Shown piece after piece: positions 16,979 through 25,762 of a DNA stretch of 64,000 nt. Location: NCBI RefSeq assembly GCF_003148625.1, contig NZ_QGGO01000005.1:42010-106009 (forward strand). Direction: 5' to 3'. How positions within the stretch are numbered: position 1 is the stretch's first letter; every line of letters starts with the position of its first letter. The notes beneath the pieces were generated by a model that was given only the letters and a program-made list of their open reading frames with translations, was not told where the DNA came from and did not search any database. Position numbers and translations under genes: made by a program. Source of the stretch: Arcicella aurantiaca (GTDB lineage: Bacteria; Bacteroidota; Bacteroidia; Cytophagales; Spirosomataceae).

Positions 16979-18301
16979 TTATACGGTAGCTTGAGCTCTA
17001 CCTTGTACTCTACCTGATTGCATCAATCCTTCGTATTTACGCATTAACAAGTAGCTTTCAATTTGTTGAAGAGTATCTAAAACAACTCCTACTAAAATTA
17101 ATAATGATGTTCCTCCAAAGAATGAAGCAAAACCACGAGTAATTCCAAATAGTCCTGCAATAGCTGGCAAAATTGCAATGATAGCTAACATAATAGCTCC
17201 TGGAAGAGTAATTCTGTCTAAAATATCTGCAATAAAGTTTGAAGTTGCTTCTCCGGGTTTAACACCTGGAACAAATCCTCCCCCACGCTTCATATCATCT
17301 GAAATCTGGGTAGGGTTAATTGAAATTGCTGTATAGAAAAATGTAAATACAATAATCAAGAAGGCAAAAAGTAAATTATACCCCCATGAACTTGGGTCTC
17401 CAAAGTTTTGAACTACAGATTGTGCAAATTCACTTTTATCAGCAAATTGTCCTGCTAATAATCCAGGTACAAACATCAACGCTTGAGCGAAAATAATTGG
17501 CATAACTCCTGCAGCATTAAGCTTCAAAGGAATATACTGTCTTTCTCCACCAACAGCTGTTGAGGCTCTATTACCTACAACTTGCTTTGCATACTGAACG
17601 GGAATTCGACGAACAGCTTGAGTAACCATTACAGCTCCCATCACAACGAAGAATAAAGCAACCATTTCAATAACAAATAATAAAGCACCAGACATTCCAC
17701 GAGATTGAGCCTCACCAATAATAGAACTTGGGAAACGAGATACAATACCAATCATAATTAGCATTGAAATACCATTACCAATTCCTTTATCTGTGATTTT
17801 TTCTCCTAACCACATACAAAACATAGTCCCTGCAATTAAAATAATCACTGAGAATATACGGAATGACCAAGCACTTACAACAATAGCTTCAGCAGGAATT
17901 GTTGTTTGTAAATAAGCAGTCGCTTGAGCAGCAGTTACTAATATTGTTAAAACACGAGTAATCTGATTCAACTTCTTACGTCCTGACTCTCCGTCTTTTT
18001 GCATTTTTTGGAAATAAGGCAATGCAATTGTCAATAACTGTATAGCAATTGACGCAGAAATATAAGGCATAATACCCAAAGCAAATATTGAAGCATTATT
18101 AAATGCTCCACCAGAGAACATATTTAATAATCCTAATAAACCTCCATCTCCTTTGGCATCCAATTTATTGGCATCTACTCCTGGCAATACAATGTATGAA
18201 CCTAAGCGAAAAAAGGTAATAAACAACAGGGTATTAAGAATTCTACCTCTTAATTCCTCTATTGAGAAAATGTTTTTGATAGTGTTAATAAACTTGTTCA
18301 T
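16979..18301 (-). CDS. secY: Protein translocase subunit SecY
   Basis: A 440-residue inner-membrane channel with ten helices. Recognisable blocks are GSYIVLPGVDANKL, LGLLNMFSGGAFNNASIFALGIMPYISASI, the helix-4/5 region EKITDKGIGNGISMLI, and RRIPVQYAKQVV. It is the pore of the Sec pathway with SecE and SecG, which are not in the window. Confidence 0.98.
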   Translation of the reverse strand: MNKFINTIKNIFSIEELRGRILNTLLFITFFRLGSYIVLPGVDANKLDAKGDGGLLGLLNMFSGGAFNNASIFALGIMPYISASIAIQLLTIALPYFQKMQKDGESGRKKLNQITRVLTILVTAAQATAYLQTTIPAEAIVVSAWSFRIFSVIILIAGTMFCMWLGEKITDKGIGNGISMLIMIGIVSRFPSSIIGEAQSRGMSGALLFVIEMVALFFVVMGAVMVTQAVRRIPVQYAKQVVGNRASTAVGGERQYIPLKLNAAGVMPIIFAQALMFVPGLLAGQFADKSEFAQSVVQNFGDPSSWGYNLLFAFLIIVFTFFYTAISINPTQISDDMKRGGGFVPGVKPGEATSNFIADILDRITLPGAIMLAIIAILPAIAGLFGITRGFASFFGGTSLLILVGVVLDTLQQIESYLLMRKYEGLMQSGRVQGRAQATV

Positions 18302-18431
18302 GCTATCTGTTTAAATAATCGTTAAGGAATAAAAATCCAAATTGTTCAACTTTTTCTTTAAATACAAATCTGTTGCCAGTTTTCGCACGATTACTTAAAT
18401 ATTTCTGTTGCCTATCCTGATTAATTTGAAA

Positions 18432-18466
18432 ATTTCCATAAATCGAAGTTTTTTCGACTTATGGAA
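18432..18466 (-). promoter_or_regulatory. Hairpin between rplO and secY
   Basis: TTTCCATAA and TTATGGAAA arms, with inner CGAA/TTCG pairs and a T-rich loop, in the 174-base rplO-secY gap. It may attenuate or process the transcript so that SecY is made in lower amount than ribosomal proteins. This is inference from position. Confidence 0.45.
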
Positions 18467-18475
18467 ATAAATATT

Positions 18476-18922
18476 TTATCCAACAATTGCCTTTCCACCA
18501 GCTGCTTCAATTGCAGATTTAGCTGATGCTGAAAAACCTTTAACTGTTACTTCTAATGCTGATTTAACTTCACCACGAGAAAGGATTTTCACTAAGTCAT
18601 TTTTAGAAACTAAACCATTGTGATACAATACATCATGATTGATTACTGAAACACCAGCAGATTCAGCTAATGCTTGCAAAGTATCAAGATTGATAGCTTT
18701 GTATTCTACTCGGTTAATATTTTTAAAACCAAATTTAGGGACACGACGTTGAAGAGGCATTTGACCACCTTCAAAACCACTCTTACGTGAATAACCTGAA
18801 CGAGATTTAGCACCTTTGTGTCCACGAGCTGAAGTTGCTCCGATACCTGACCCCTGACCACGACCTACTCTTTTTCTAATTTTAGTAGAACCTTGTGCGG
18901 GTTTTAATGAAGAAAGATTCAT
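18476..18922 (-). CDS. rplO: 50S ribosomal protein L15
   Basis: 148 residues from the ATG at 18922 (MNLSSLKPAQGSTKIRKRVG). The open frame extends 25 codons upstream but the family starts here. The glycine- and arginine-rich N-terminus (RGQGSGIGATSARGHKGAKS) penetrates 23S rRNA. It follows rpmD after 101 bases. Confidence 0.96.
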   Translation of the reverse strand: MNLSSLKPAQGSTKIRKRVGRGQGSGIGATSARGHKGAKSRSGYSRKSGFEGGQMPLQRRVPKFGFKNINRVEYKAINLDTLQALAESAGVSVINHDVLYHNGLVSKNDLVKILSRGEVKSALEVTVKGFSASAKSAIEAAGGKAIVG

Positions 18923-19023
18923 TGTAAATTTTGTTAAATGTTTGCTAAACGCTACCTCACCGTGAGGCAACTCGCTTGTACTCGACCAAAAGGTCATCTA
19001 AACAGCAAGAGCTGGAGTAACTA

Positions 19024-19203
19024 TTAGATATTTTCGATAACAATCATGTGTTTTACCGCACGAATCATTCCTTCGATTGCAGGGTTCAACTCTTTTTCTA
19101 CGCTTTTGTTGATTTTACCTAAACCCAATGCTTGCATTGTACGTTTCTGAACTTCAGGGCGTTTGATTGTACTCTTAACTTGTGTAATTTTTACCTTTGA
19201 CAT
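19024..19203 (-). CDS. rpmD: 50S ribosomal protein L30
   Basis: A 59-residue protein: MSKVKITQVKSTIKRPEVQK, then RTMQALGLGKINKSVE, ending MIVIENI. This is the short bacterial L30 of about 60 residues, a ferredoxin-like fold on the solvent side of the large subunit. It lies between rpsE and rplO as in E. coli. Confidence 0.96.
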   Translation of the reverse strand: MSKVKITQVKSTIKRPEVQKRTMQALGLGKINKSVEKELNPAIEGMIRAVKHMIVIENI

Positions 19204-19212
19204 GGCTTATTT

Positions 19213-19285
19213 GAATTCTAAATTATGAGTTATGAATTCGTATTGGTAATAGACCTCATAACTCATAATTCATAACTAATAATTA
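19213..19285. repeat. STRR-like heptamer inverted repeat, TTATGAG type
   Basis: AATTATGAGTTATGAATTC on the left and complementary CTCATAACTCATAATTCATA on the right, loop about 15 bases. It fills the rpsE-rpmD gap. Confidence 0.8.
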
Positions 19286-19291
19286 GAGTAA

Positions 19292-19810
19292 TTACCCGTT
19301 AAATACTTTTGCTAATGATATTCCTCTTTGGAAAGCAACGGTATGTGGATTTCTCATTTTCACAAGAGCATCAACTGTTGCTTTAACCACGTTATGTGGG
19401 TTAGAAGAACCTTTAGATTTTGCTAATACGTCATGAACACCAGCAGATTCTAATACAGCACGCATTGCACCTCCAGCGATTACTCCAGTACCAGGAGCAG
19501 CAGGCTTTAACAATACGAAACCACCTGAGAATTTACCAATTTGTTCGTGAGGTACACTTGCTTTTAAAAGAGCAACTTGGAAAACGTTTTTCTTAGCATC
19601 TTCAATTCCTTTTGCGATAGCATCAGTAACTTCATTTGCTTTTCCTAAACCGAATCCAACAACGCCTTTACCATCACCTACTACTACGATAGCTGAAAAA
19701 CTGAATCTACGTCCACCTTTAACAACTTTCGCTACACGATTGATAGCAACAACTTTTTCTTTTAATTCGCCTTCGTTAACCTTAATTGGTTTTGATATTA
19801 ATTGCGACAT
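19292..19810 (-). CDS. rpsE: 30S ribosomal protein S5
   Basis: A 172-residue protein with the double-stranded RNA-binding-like fold: [41 protein letters not shown], and [18 protein letters not shown] near the end. S5 takes part in decoding accuracy and in mRNA unwinding at the entry tunnel. Confidence 0.98.
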   Translation of the reverse strand: MSQLISKPIKVNEGELKEKVVAINRVAKVVKGGRRFSFSAIVVVGDGKGVVGFGLGKANEVTDAIAKGIEDAKKNVFQVALLKASVPHEQIGKFSGGFVLLKPAAPGTGVIAGGAMRAVLESAGVHDVLAKSKGSSNPHNVVKATVDALVKMRNPHTVAFQRGISLAKVFNG

Positions 19811-19817
19811 TTTATCT

Positions 19818-19862
19818 GAATTTGAAAATTTGTGGATTTGAAACTGTCTCCAATTTCAAATT
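19818..19862. repeat. STRR-like inverted repeat, 8-bp ATTTGAAA type
   Basis: Words ATTTGAAA, ATTTGTGG, ATTTGAAA with period 8, followed after a short loop by CCAATTTCAAATT. It fills the rplR-rpsE gap. Confidence 0.65.
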
Positions 19863-19868
19863 AACTCA

Positions 19869-20216
19869 TTAGAATTTAAGACCTCCCTCTCTTGCACCTT
19901 CAGCAACTGCTTGAACACGTCCGTGATATAAATATCCATTACGGTCAAATACAACTGATGAAATCCCTGCTGCCAAAGCCTTTTCAGCAACTTTTGCTCC
20001 TACTAATTTAGCATTTTCAACGTTTCCGTTTGCCAATCCTAATTCTTTTGAAGAAGCTGCTGCTAATGTATGTCCTTTTACGTCATCAATAACTTGAGCA
20101 TAGATACCTGCGTTTGAACGAAAAACAGATAATCTTGGCTTTTCAGCTGTACCAGAAATCTTTGCTCTGATTGACAACTTGATACGTAATCTTCTTGAAT
20201 CTTTTTGCGTAGCCAT
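19869..20216 (-). CDS. rplR: 50S ribosomal protein L18
   Basis: A 115-residue 5S rRNA-binding protein: [45 protein letters not shown], and [25 protein letters not shown] at the end. It joins L5 and 5S rRNA in the central protuberance. A motif GTGGGTCGGTAATCCAC lies just upstream on its strand and is almost identical to one before rplE. Confidence 0.97.
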   Translation of the reverse strand: MATQKDSRRLRIKLSIRAKISGTAEKPRLSVFRSNAGIYAQVIDDVKGHTLAAASSKELGLANGNVENAKLVGAKVAEKALAAGISSVVFDRNGYLYHGRVQAVAEGAREGGLKF

Positions 20217-20236
20217 TGTAATGTTTGTATGTTTTG

Positions 20237-20252
20237 TGGATTACCGACCCAC
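20237..20252 (-). promoter_or_regulatory. Shared motif upstream of rplR (matches the one upstream of rplE)
   Basis: On the minus strand it reads GTGGGTCGGTAATCCAC (with one further base), 21 bases ahead of the rplR start. A copy with one change lies at 22481-22497 before rplE. The ends GTGG and CCAC can pair. Confidence 0.4.
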
Positions 20253-20253
20253 G

Positions 20254-20338
20254 ATTTCAATTTGGAAATAAATAATTTGAAAATTTGAAAACTAAATAAA
20301 TTAACCTTCAAATTTTCAAATTGAAGAATTCTCAAATT
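20254..20338. repeat. STRR-like inverted repeat, 8-bp AATTTGAA type
   Basis: AATTTGAAAATTTGAAAAC on the left, CTTCAAATTTTCAAATTG on the right, so the arms pair across about 12 bases. It fills the rplF-rplR gap. Confidence 0.75.
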
Positions 20339-20342
20339 ATGA

Positions 20343-20897
20343 TTATTTCTTACCACCAGTTTTACCAGCTTTTCTACGAATTTGTTCTCCAACAAAACGA
20401 ATACCTTTACCTTTGTAAGGCTCAATTTTACGTAATGAACGAATTTTTGCTGATACTTGACCGACTAATTCTTTATCAATACCCTCAAGAGTAACTTTTG
20501 GATTCTGTCCTTTTTCCATTGCAGTTGTAACTTTCAATTCTGCAGGAATCTGAACAAATACACCGTGAGAATACCCTAAGGCTAATTCAAGGATATTCCC
20601 TTGATTAGAAGCTTTATAACCAACCCCAACAATTTCCATTTCAGCTTTATAACCTTCACTTACACCAACAACCATATTGTTGATTAATGAACGATATAAA
20701 CCGTGCAATGCTTTGTGACGTTTTTGTTCAGTTGGACGAACTACGGTCATTTCTGCACCTTCAATTTCAACTGTAATATCAGGGTCAATTGTACGAGACA
20801 AAGTACCTTTTGGTCCTTTTACTGATACGTTATTTTTATCAACTGTAACTGTTACACCAGCAGGGATAATAATAACTTTTTTGCCAATTCTTGACAT
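20343..20897 (-). CDS. rplF: 50S ribosomal protein L6
   Basis: A 184-residue protein with two similar domains: MSRIGKKVIIIPAGVTVTVD at the start, then GVSEGYKAEMEIVGVGYKA, and the C-terminal IRSLRKIEPYKGKGIRFVGE. L6 lies near the factor-binding site of the large subunit. Confidence 0.98.
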   Translation of the reverse strand: MSRIGKKVIIIPAGVTVTVDKNNVSVKGPKGTLSRTIDPDITVEIEGAEMTVVRPTEQKRHKALHGLYRSLINNMVVGVSEGYKAEMEIVGVGYKASNQGNILELALGYSHGVFVQIPAELKVTTAMEKGQNPKVTLEGIDKELVGQVSAKIRSLRKIEPYKGKGIRFVGEQIRRKAGKTGGKK

Positions 20898-20983
20898 GAC
20901 TTTGTGTTTTGTGCTTAAATGGAAGGTTATTTAATTATCTGTATTAACAAAAACTAAAACCGCTTCTTTCAGCAATGTGATTA

Positions 20984-21379
20984 TTAATAAACGTGGCAAA
21001 GAACTTCACCACCTACGTTCAACACACGAGCTTCTTTGTCGGTGATAACGCCTTTTGATGTTGAAAGAATTGAAATACCTAATCCGTTTAATACACGTGG
21101 TAATTCACCTGCACCTTTGTACTTACGTAAACCTGGCTTAGAAATTCTTTCTAATTTAACGATTGCTGACTGCTTAGTAGTAGGATTATACTTCAATGCA
21201 ATTTTGATAGTACCCTGTACAGTTGTATCGTCAAATTTGTAGTTTTGAATATATCCTTTATCAAAAAGAACTTTAGTTATTTCTTTTTTGATGTTAGAAG
21301 CAGGGATTTCAACGATTCTGTGACGTGCCTTGATGGCATTTCTCAATCGTGTTAAGTAATCTGCTATTGGATCTGTCAT
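20984..21379 (-). CDS. rpsH: 30S ribosomal protein S8
   Basis: A 131-residue protein: [71 protein letters not shown]8 binds helix 21 of 16S rRNA and in E. coli represses the spc operon. A well-formed promoter and a hairpin lie directly upstream, so it may also be transcribed separately. Confidence 0.98.
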   Translation of the reverse strand: MTDPIADYLTRLRNAIKARHRIVEIPASNIKKEITKVLFDKGYIQNYKFDDTTVQGTIKIALKYNPTTKQSAIVKLERISKPGLRKYKGAGELPRVLNGLGISILSTSKGVITDKEARVLNVGGEVLCHVY

Positions 21380-21397
21380 TGTTTTCGATATTTGAAA

Positions 21398-21422
21398 CGA
21401 GCCTTATTTCTGAAAAGGCTCG
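21398..21422 (-). promoter_or_regulatory. Hairpin in the rpsH leader
   Basis: CGAGCCTT pairs with AAGGCTCG around a 9-base loop, starting at the predicted transcript start of the internal promoter and ending 18 bases before the rpsH start codon. It may be a regulatory site or an RNA-stabilising 5' stem. Confidence 0.45.
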
Positions 21423-21453
21423 CAAAATTACGGAATTAAATTTATAAAGACAA
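21423..21453 (-). promoter_or_regulatory. Predicted internal promoter ahead of rpsH
   Basis: On the minus strand TTG (21453-21451), a 20-base spacer, then TAATTTTG (21430-21423). Both boxes and the spacing fit the Bacteroidota primary-sigma consensus. The leader would be about 37 bases. Confidence 0.6.
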
Positions 21454-21460
21454 GTTGTTT

Positions 21461-21543
21461 TGAATTAAAGAGTTAAGGAAGTTCTAAAGTCTTTTAAATG
21501 TGTAATAATAAAATCTATTTAAAACACTCTAACCTTCTCTAAC
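21461..21543. repeat. Degenerate STRR-like inverted repeat, AGAGTTA type
   Basis: Words AGAGTTA, AGGAAGT, TCTAAAG on the left and ACTCTAACCTTCTCTAAC on the right. The match is looser than in other copies. It lies just upstream of the rpsH promoter in the rpsN-rpsH gap. Confidence 0.55.
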
Positions 21544-21552
21544 AATCAATAA

Positions 21553-21822
21553 CTACCAACTTGATTTTGTTACACCTGGAATTAAACCATCAGATGCCAT
21601 TTGGCGGAACGTAACACGGTTGATACCGAATTTACGCATATAACCTCTTGGACGACCTGTCAATTTACAACGGTTGTGTAAACGTACTGGAGAAGCATTT
21701 TTAGGTAATTTATCTAATCCTAAATAATCACCTGCTGCTTTCAAAGCTGCACGTTTTGCAGCATATTTAGCAACTGTAGCTTCTTTTTTTCTTTCTCTTG
21801 CTTTGACTGATTCTTTTGCCAT
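21553..21822 (-). CDS. rpsN: 30S ribosomal protein S14, zinc-free form
   Basis: An 89-residue protein: [20 protein letters not shown] at the start and [26 protein letters not shown] in the conserved half. It has the longer S14 form without the two CxxC pairs of the short zinc form. It lies between rplE and rpsH as usual. Confidence 0.97.
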   Translation of the reverse strand: MAKESVKARERKKEATVAKYAAKRAALKAAGDYLGLDKLPKNASPVRLHNRCKLTGRPRGYMRKFGINRVTFRQMASDGLIPGVTKSSW

Positions 21823-21837
21823 TGTGTTTAGAATCTA

Positions 21838-21909
21838 TGTTTTTGAGTTTTGAGTTATGAGCTATGAGTTAAAAAGTTATTACTCTTAACTCCTAACTCT
21901 TCACACCTA
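21838..21909. repeat. STRR-like heptamer inverted repeat, TTATGAG type
   Basis: TTTTGAG, TTTTGAG, TTATGAG, CTATGAG in tandem, then ACTCTTAACTCCTAACTC as the complementary arm. It fills the rplE-rpsN gap. Confidence 0.8.
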
Positions 21910-21910
21910 A

Positions 21911-22465
21911 TTATTTCTTCTGATTTGCGAAAGGCATTCCCATTGCAGTTAACAATGCGTTTGCTTCTTCATCTGTTTCAGCAGTGGTTACGAATGTAAT
22001 ATCCATACCAGAGATTTTACTTACTTTATCAATTGAAATCTCTGGGAAGATGATTTGTTCTTTAACACCTAAAGTGTAGTTACCACGTCCGTCGAATCCT
22101 TTGTCTGAAACACCTTTGAAGTCACGTACACGAGGTAAAGCAACTGTCATTAAGCGGTCAAGGAATTCATACATTTTATTTCCACGTAAAGTTACTTTTA
22201 CACCAATTGGCATATTTTCACGTAACTTAAAGTTAGAAATAGCTTTCTTAGACATTGTAGCAACTGCTTTTTGTCCAGCGATAAGTGTGATTTCATCAAC
22301 ACCTGTATCAATTAATTTCTTGTCTGCAACTGCTGCACCAATACCTTTGTTGATTACAACTTTAGTAATTTTTGGCACTTGCATTACTGATTTGTATTGA
22401 AATTTTTCCTTTAATGCTGGAACGATTTCAGCTACATATCTATCTTTTAATCTTGTAGTTGTCAT
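21911..22465 (-). CDS. rplE: 50S ribosomal protein L5
   Basis: A 184-residue protein with [35 protein letters not shown], and the end [22 protein letters not shown]. It binds 5S rRNA and forms an inter-subunit bridge with S13. The leader carries the same 17-base motif as rplR, the gene for the other 5S-binding protein in this operon. Confidence 0.98.
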   Translation of the reverse strand: MTTTRLKDRYVAEIVPALKEKFQYKSVMQVPKITKVVINKGIGAAVADKKLIDTGVDEITLIAGQKAVATMSKKAISNFKLRENMPIGVKVTLRGNKMYEFLDRLMTVALPRVRDFKGVSDKGFDGRGNYTLGVKEQIIFPEISIDKVSKISGMDITFVTTAETDEEANALLTAMGMPFANQKK

Positions 22466-22480
22466 TGTATGAAAATTTAT

Positions 22481-22497
22481 GTGGATTTCCGACCCAC
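22481..22497 (-). promoter_or_regulatory. Shared motif upstream of rplE
   Basis: On the minus strand GTGGGTCGGAAATCCAC, 16 bases ahead of the rplE start; one base differs from the motif before rplR. Confidence 0.4.
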
Positions 22498-22501
22498 TTT
22501 T

Positions 22502-22554
22502 TCAATTTGAAAATTTGTCGATTTGAACAGTAAAAAATTTAATTAAATTTCAAA
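22502..22554. repeat. STRR-like inverted repeat, 8-bp ATTTGAAA type
   Basis: AATTTGAAAATTTGTCGATT and, after a short loop, AATTAAATTTCAAAC. It fills most of the rplX-rplE gap. Confidence 0.6.
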
Positions 22555-22887
22555 CTAAACAAATTTACCTGATGCTTTAGAGAATCTTTGTAATTTCCCT
22601 GCTTCGTTTAATTTACGACCAGTACGTACCGCTTTACCATTTTCAGCTACTGCTAAGTTTGATATGTGAATTGAACCTTCACGTTTTTCGATAGCACCTT
22701 GTGGGCTTGTAGAAGTTGGTTTTACGTGTTTTGTTTGAAGATTTACACCTTCTACAATTGCACGATTTTTATCAACTAATACTTTGGTGATTACTCCTGT
22801 CTGACCTTTTGAATTACCAGCGATAACGATAACCGTATCACCAGATTTTATATGCAGTTTTGGCTGCTTATTAGATTTCTTTTGCAT
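22555..22887 (-). CDS. rplX: 50S ribosomal protein L24
   Basis: A 110-residue KOW-domain protein: HIKSGDTVIVIAGNSKGQTGVITKV, then NRAIVEGVNLQTKHVKPT and EGSIHISNLAV. L24 starts 23S rRNA folding and lies at the exit tunnel. It follows rplN by 13 bases. Confidence 0.97.
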   Translation of the reverse strand: MQKKSNKQPKLHIKSGDTVIVIAGNSKGQTGVITKVLVDKNRAIVEGVNLQTKHVKPTSTSPQGAIEKREGSIHISNLAVAENGKAVRTGRKLNEAGKLQRFSKASGKFV

Positions 22888-22900
22888 GATACATTAATGA

Positions 22901-23269
22901 TTAAAGCACCTCTGGGGCTAATGAAACAATTTTCATAAATCCTGCGTCACGTAACTCACGAGCTACAGGTCCGAAGATACGAGTTCCACGTGGCTCGTCG
23001 TTGTTGTTCAACAATACGACTGCGTTGTCCTCGAAACGGATATATGAACCATCCTTACGACGGATTTCTTTTTTAGTTCTTACTACTACGGCTTTAGAAA
23101 CCGTACCTTTCTTCATACTTGATGACGATAAAGCTGACTTTACAGTTACTACTACCTTATCACCAATTGAAGCGTATCTTTTTGCTGTTCCGCCTAATAC
23201 ACGGATTACAAGCACTTCTTTTGCTCCTGAGTTATCAGCTACGCCAGATCTTGATTCTTGTTGTAACAT
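22901..23269 (-). CDS. rplN: 50S ribosomal protein L14
   Basis: A 122-residue protein, exactly the usual length: [47 protein letters not shown], and [28 protein letters not shown]. It contacts 16S rRNA helix 14 at an inter-subunit bridge. Confidence 0.98.
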   Translation of the reverse strand: MLQQESRSGVADNSGAKEVLVIRVLGGTAKRYASIGDKVVVTVKSALSSSSMKKGTVSKAVVVRTKKEIRRKDGSYIRFEDNAVVLLNNNDEPRGTRIFGPVARELRDAGFMKIVSLAPEVL

Positions 23270-23286
23270 TGTTTTATATCTTAATT

Positions 23287-23350
23287 AAATTTGAATATTT
23301 GAAGATTTGAATAACCTAAAAGGTTTTTAAATTGACGAAAATTCAAATTT
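23287..23350. repeat. STRR-like inverted repeat, 8-bp ATTTGAAx type
   Basis: AATTTGAA, TATTTGAA, GATTTGAA in tandem with period 8; the complementary AAATTCAAATTT lies at the other end. It fills the rpsQ-rplN gap. Confidence 0.7.
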
Positions 23351-23613
23351 TATTTCGCTTTTTCAATAACTTCAACTAATCTCCAACGCTTGTTTTTTGA
23401 AAGTGGACGAGTCTCCATTACTTTCACCGTGTCGCCAATACCACACTCATTTGCTTCATCGTGAGCCATCAACTTAGAAGTTTTTTTCATAAACTTTCCG
23501 TAAAGTGGATGCTTAACTTTTCTTTCTACGGCTACGGTGATAGACTTATCCATCTTGTTACTCACCACACGCCCTACTCTGATTTTTCTCAGATTTCTTT
23601 GTAATTCTTCCAT
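23350..23613 (-). CDS. rpsQ: 30S ribosomal protein S17
   Basis: An 87-residue OB-fold protein: [61 protein letters not shown]. It is a primary 16S rRNA binder. Normal length and place. Confidence 0.98.
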   Translation of the reverse strand: MEELQRNLRKIRVGRVVSNKMDKSITVAVERKVKHPLYGKFMKKTSKLMAHDEANECGIGDTVKVMETRPLSKNKRWRLVEVIEKAK

Positions 23614-23718
23614 GGTTGGATTTTAAATTGTTGTTATTAATTGACTCCAAGCAGTATATTGATGGAATCTGTTGTGATTAAATTAAATAGCTATAAAAAA
23701 CTCTTATAACTCTTTAAT

Positions 23719-23904
23719 CTATTTCGCTGCTGTAATAGCAGTTTCCAAACGAGCAATCACTTTACGAGCCTCACGGATACGTAATGGATTTTCAATTGGA
23801 GAAATAGCATGAGCAAATTTTAAACGAGCCAAAGCATCTTTTTCAGAAGCTAAAGTGTTTTTCAATTCGTCTAAGCTTAACTTTTGGATTTCTGCGTTTT
23901 TCAT
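23719..23904 (-). CDS. rpmC: 50S ribosomal protein L29
   Basis: A 61-residue helical protein: MKNAEIQKLSLDELKNTLAS at the start, LKFAHAISPIENPLRIREARKVIARLET in the second half. It lies at the exit tunnel beside L23. The following 105-base gap to rpsQ (23614-23718) shows no clear repeat. Confidence 0.96.
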   Translation of the reverse strand: MKNAEIQKLSLDELKNTLASEKDALARLKFAHAISPIENPLRIREARKVIARLETAITAAK

Positions 23905-23913
23905 TTTGACTGA

Positions 23914-23986
23914 ATTTATGAGTCTATGAGTTTATGAGTTTATGAGTTGCTTTCAAGGTAAACTCATAAACTTCTGAACTCATCCA
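23914..23986. repeat. STRR-like inverted repeat, 8-bp TTTATGAG type
   Basis: TCTATGAG, TTTATGAG, TTTATGAG with period 8, then AAACTCATAAACTTC and AACTCATC as the complementary side. It fills the rplP-rpmC gap. Confidence 0.8.
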
Positions 23987-23994
23987 CTTATCTC

Positions 23995-24414
23995 CTATTC
24001 TTGATAATCTTTACGAACTACGAAAGATGTACGAAGTGGCAATTTCTGTGCTGCCAAACGTAATGCTTCTTGTGCTAATGCTAAAGGAACACCTGCTGAT
24101 TCGAATAAAATTGTACCTGGTTTGATACTGGCAACCCAATATTCTGGAGCACCTTTACCTTTACCCATACGAACCTCTGCTGGTTTCTTAGTGATAGGCT
24201 TGTCAGGAAAAATACGAATCCAAACTTGTCCTTCACGTTTCATTGCACGAGTTACTGAAATACGAGCCGCCTCAATCTGACGAGCAGTGATGCGTCCTGG
24301 TTCCAAAGCCTTGATAGCGAATGACCCGAAGTCGATTTCATGACCACGTGTTGCCAATCCTTTTATTCTACCTTTCTGTTGCTTACGGAACTTGGTTCTT
24401 TTTGGTTGTAACAT
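23995..24414 (-). CDS. rplP: 50S ribosomal protein L16
   Basis: A 139-residue protein: [30 protein letters not shown] at the start and [22 protein letters not shown] in the middle. It lies near the A-site and the peptidyl transferase centre. Normal length. Confidence 0.98.
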   Translation of the reverse strand: MLQPKRTKFRKQQKGRIKGLATRGHEIDFGSFAIKALEPGRITARQIEAARISVTRAMKREGQVWIRIFPDKPITKKPAEVRMGKGKGAPEYWVASIKPGTILFESAGVPLALAQEALRLAAQKLPLRTSFVVRKDYQE

Positions 24415-24423
24415 TGTTGTATT

Positions 24424-24480
24424 AAGTCTTTAAGTCGAACAGTCGTGAGTCGTAAGTAATTAAGGCTCACGACATCTGAC
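24424..24480. repeat. STRR-like heptamer repeat, AAGTCGT type
   Basis: AAGTCGA, ACAGTCG, TGAGTCG, TAAGTAA in tandem, then GGCTCACGACATCTGAC as the complementary arm. It fills the rpsC-rplP gap. Confidence 0.75.
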
Positions 24481-24492
24481 TAAGATTTCTAA

Positions 24493-25365
24493 TTATCTTT
24501 TTCCTCCTGGCTTGTTTCCACCGCCACGATTGTTACCGCCTGGTTTATTACCACCACCACGGTTGTTAGGATTTCCTCCAGCGTTGTTGTTACGACGGTC
24601 GCCTTCGCCACCACGTCCACGTCCACCACCACGACGGTCGTTATCATCACGTCCACCACGGTTGTTTCCACCACGAGAGTCTCCACCACTTGCTGAAGCT
24701 TGTGATGCAGCAACACCTGCATTTGGAGAAAGGTCACGCTTTCCATAAACTTCACCACGGAATACCCATACTTTGATACCGATTTTTCCGTAAACTGTTA
24801 AAGCTTCTGATACTGCGTAATCAATATCCGCACGAAGTGTGTGCAATGGAATACGTCCTTCTTTGTATCCTTCAGAACGTGCCATTTCAGCACCTCCTAA
24901 ACGACCTGAAAGTTTCAATTTGATACCTTGAGCACCTACACGCATAGCTGATGCGATAGATTGTTTCATGGCACGACGGAATGAAATACGTGCTTCTAAT
25001 TGTTGTGCGATAGTTTCGCCAATCAATTTAGCATCAATCTCAGGACGTTTAATTTCAAAAATATTAATTTGAACGTCTTTCCCTGTGATTTTCTTTAATT
25101 CTTCCTTGATTTTATCTACTTCTTGTCCGCCTTTACCAATTACAACACCTGGACGAGCCGTGTTGATTGTAAGGGTAATACGCTTTAAAGTACGCTCGAT
25201 AATAACCTTTGAGATTGCTCCCTTAGGAATACGTGCGGCTACGTATTTACGGATTTTATCGTCTTCTACTAATTTATCGGCAAAACTTTTTCCGCCATAC
25301 CAGTTAGAATCCCAACCTCTGACGATACCAAGTCTTAAACCAACGGGGTTTATCTTCTGTCCCAT
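24493..25365 (-). CDS. rpsC: 30S ribosomal protein S3 with an RGG-rich C-terminal tail
   Basis: A 290-residue protein. Residues 1-216 are ordinary S3 with a KH domain ([20 protein letters not shown], about 72-91) and [21 protein letters not shown]3 lines the mRNA entry channel. Residues 217-290 are a low-complexity tail of RGG, GGN and NNRGGG units and GGNKPGG repeats, which is disordered, very basic and resembles RNA-binding RGG boxes. E. coli S3 has 233 residues. The tail is in frame with the same stop and shows no sign of frameshift. Confidence 0.97.
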   Translation of the reverse strand: MGQKINPVGLRLGIVRGWDSNWYGGKSFADKLVEDDKIRKYVAARIPKGAISKVIIERTLKRITLTINTARPGVVIGKGGQEVDKIKEELKKITGKDVQINIFEIKRPEIDAKLIGETIAQQLEARISFRRAMKQSIASAMRVGAQGIKLKLSGRLGGAEMARSEGYKEGRIPLHTLRADIDYAVSEALTVYGKIGIKVWVFRGEVYGKRDLSPNAGVAASQASASGGDSRGGNNRGGRDDNDRRGGGRGRGGEGDRRNNNAGGNPNNRGGGNKPGGNNRGGGNKPGGKR

Positions 25366-25392
25366 TTTGTGATATTTAGATTTCTTGTCTAA

Positions 25393-25758
25393 TTATTCTG
25401 AAATTACTGTTGGTGCTGTTGCTGAAGCAACTACAAGCGTGATGTGGTTAGAACGTTTCAAGATTCTGTGACCACGACCTTGCGGAGCTGGACGCAAACG
25501 TTTCAATGAACTACCGCCATCAACTGTAACGGTTTTAACATATAAGTCAGCATCTTCTAACTTAACGTCTTCATTTTTGTTTTGCCAGTTAGCAATTGCC
25601 GAGAGTAAAAGTTTCTCTACGTGTCTTGCACCAACTTTTGGCTCGTATTTCAAAATACCAAGAGCCTTAGTTACTTTCTGACCTCTAATCATATCTACTA
25701 CGATTCTCATTTTCTGAGGCGAGGTCGGAATATTATTTAATTTAGCTACTGCTTCCAT
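25393..25758 (-). CDS. rplV: 50S ribosomal protein L22
   Basis: A 121-residue protein with [25 protein letters not shown] at the start and the tunnel-lining hairpin in [26 protein letters not shown], the site of macrolide-resistance changes in other bacteria. It precedes rpsC by 27 bases. Confidence 0.98.
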   Translation of the reverse strand: MEAVAKLNNIPTSPQKMRIVVDMIRGQKVTKALGILKYEPKVGARHVEKLLLSAIANWQNKNEDVKLEDADLYVKTVTVDGGSSLKRLRPAPQGRGHRILKRSNHITLVVASATAPTVISE

Positions 25759-25762
25759 TTTT

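Noticed and set aside
24489..24758. 89-residue Val/Thr-rich frame within rpsC
   Set aside because: A frame-shifted reading of the RGG tail; the in-frame S3 reading has the proper stop.
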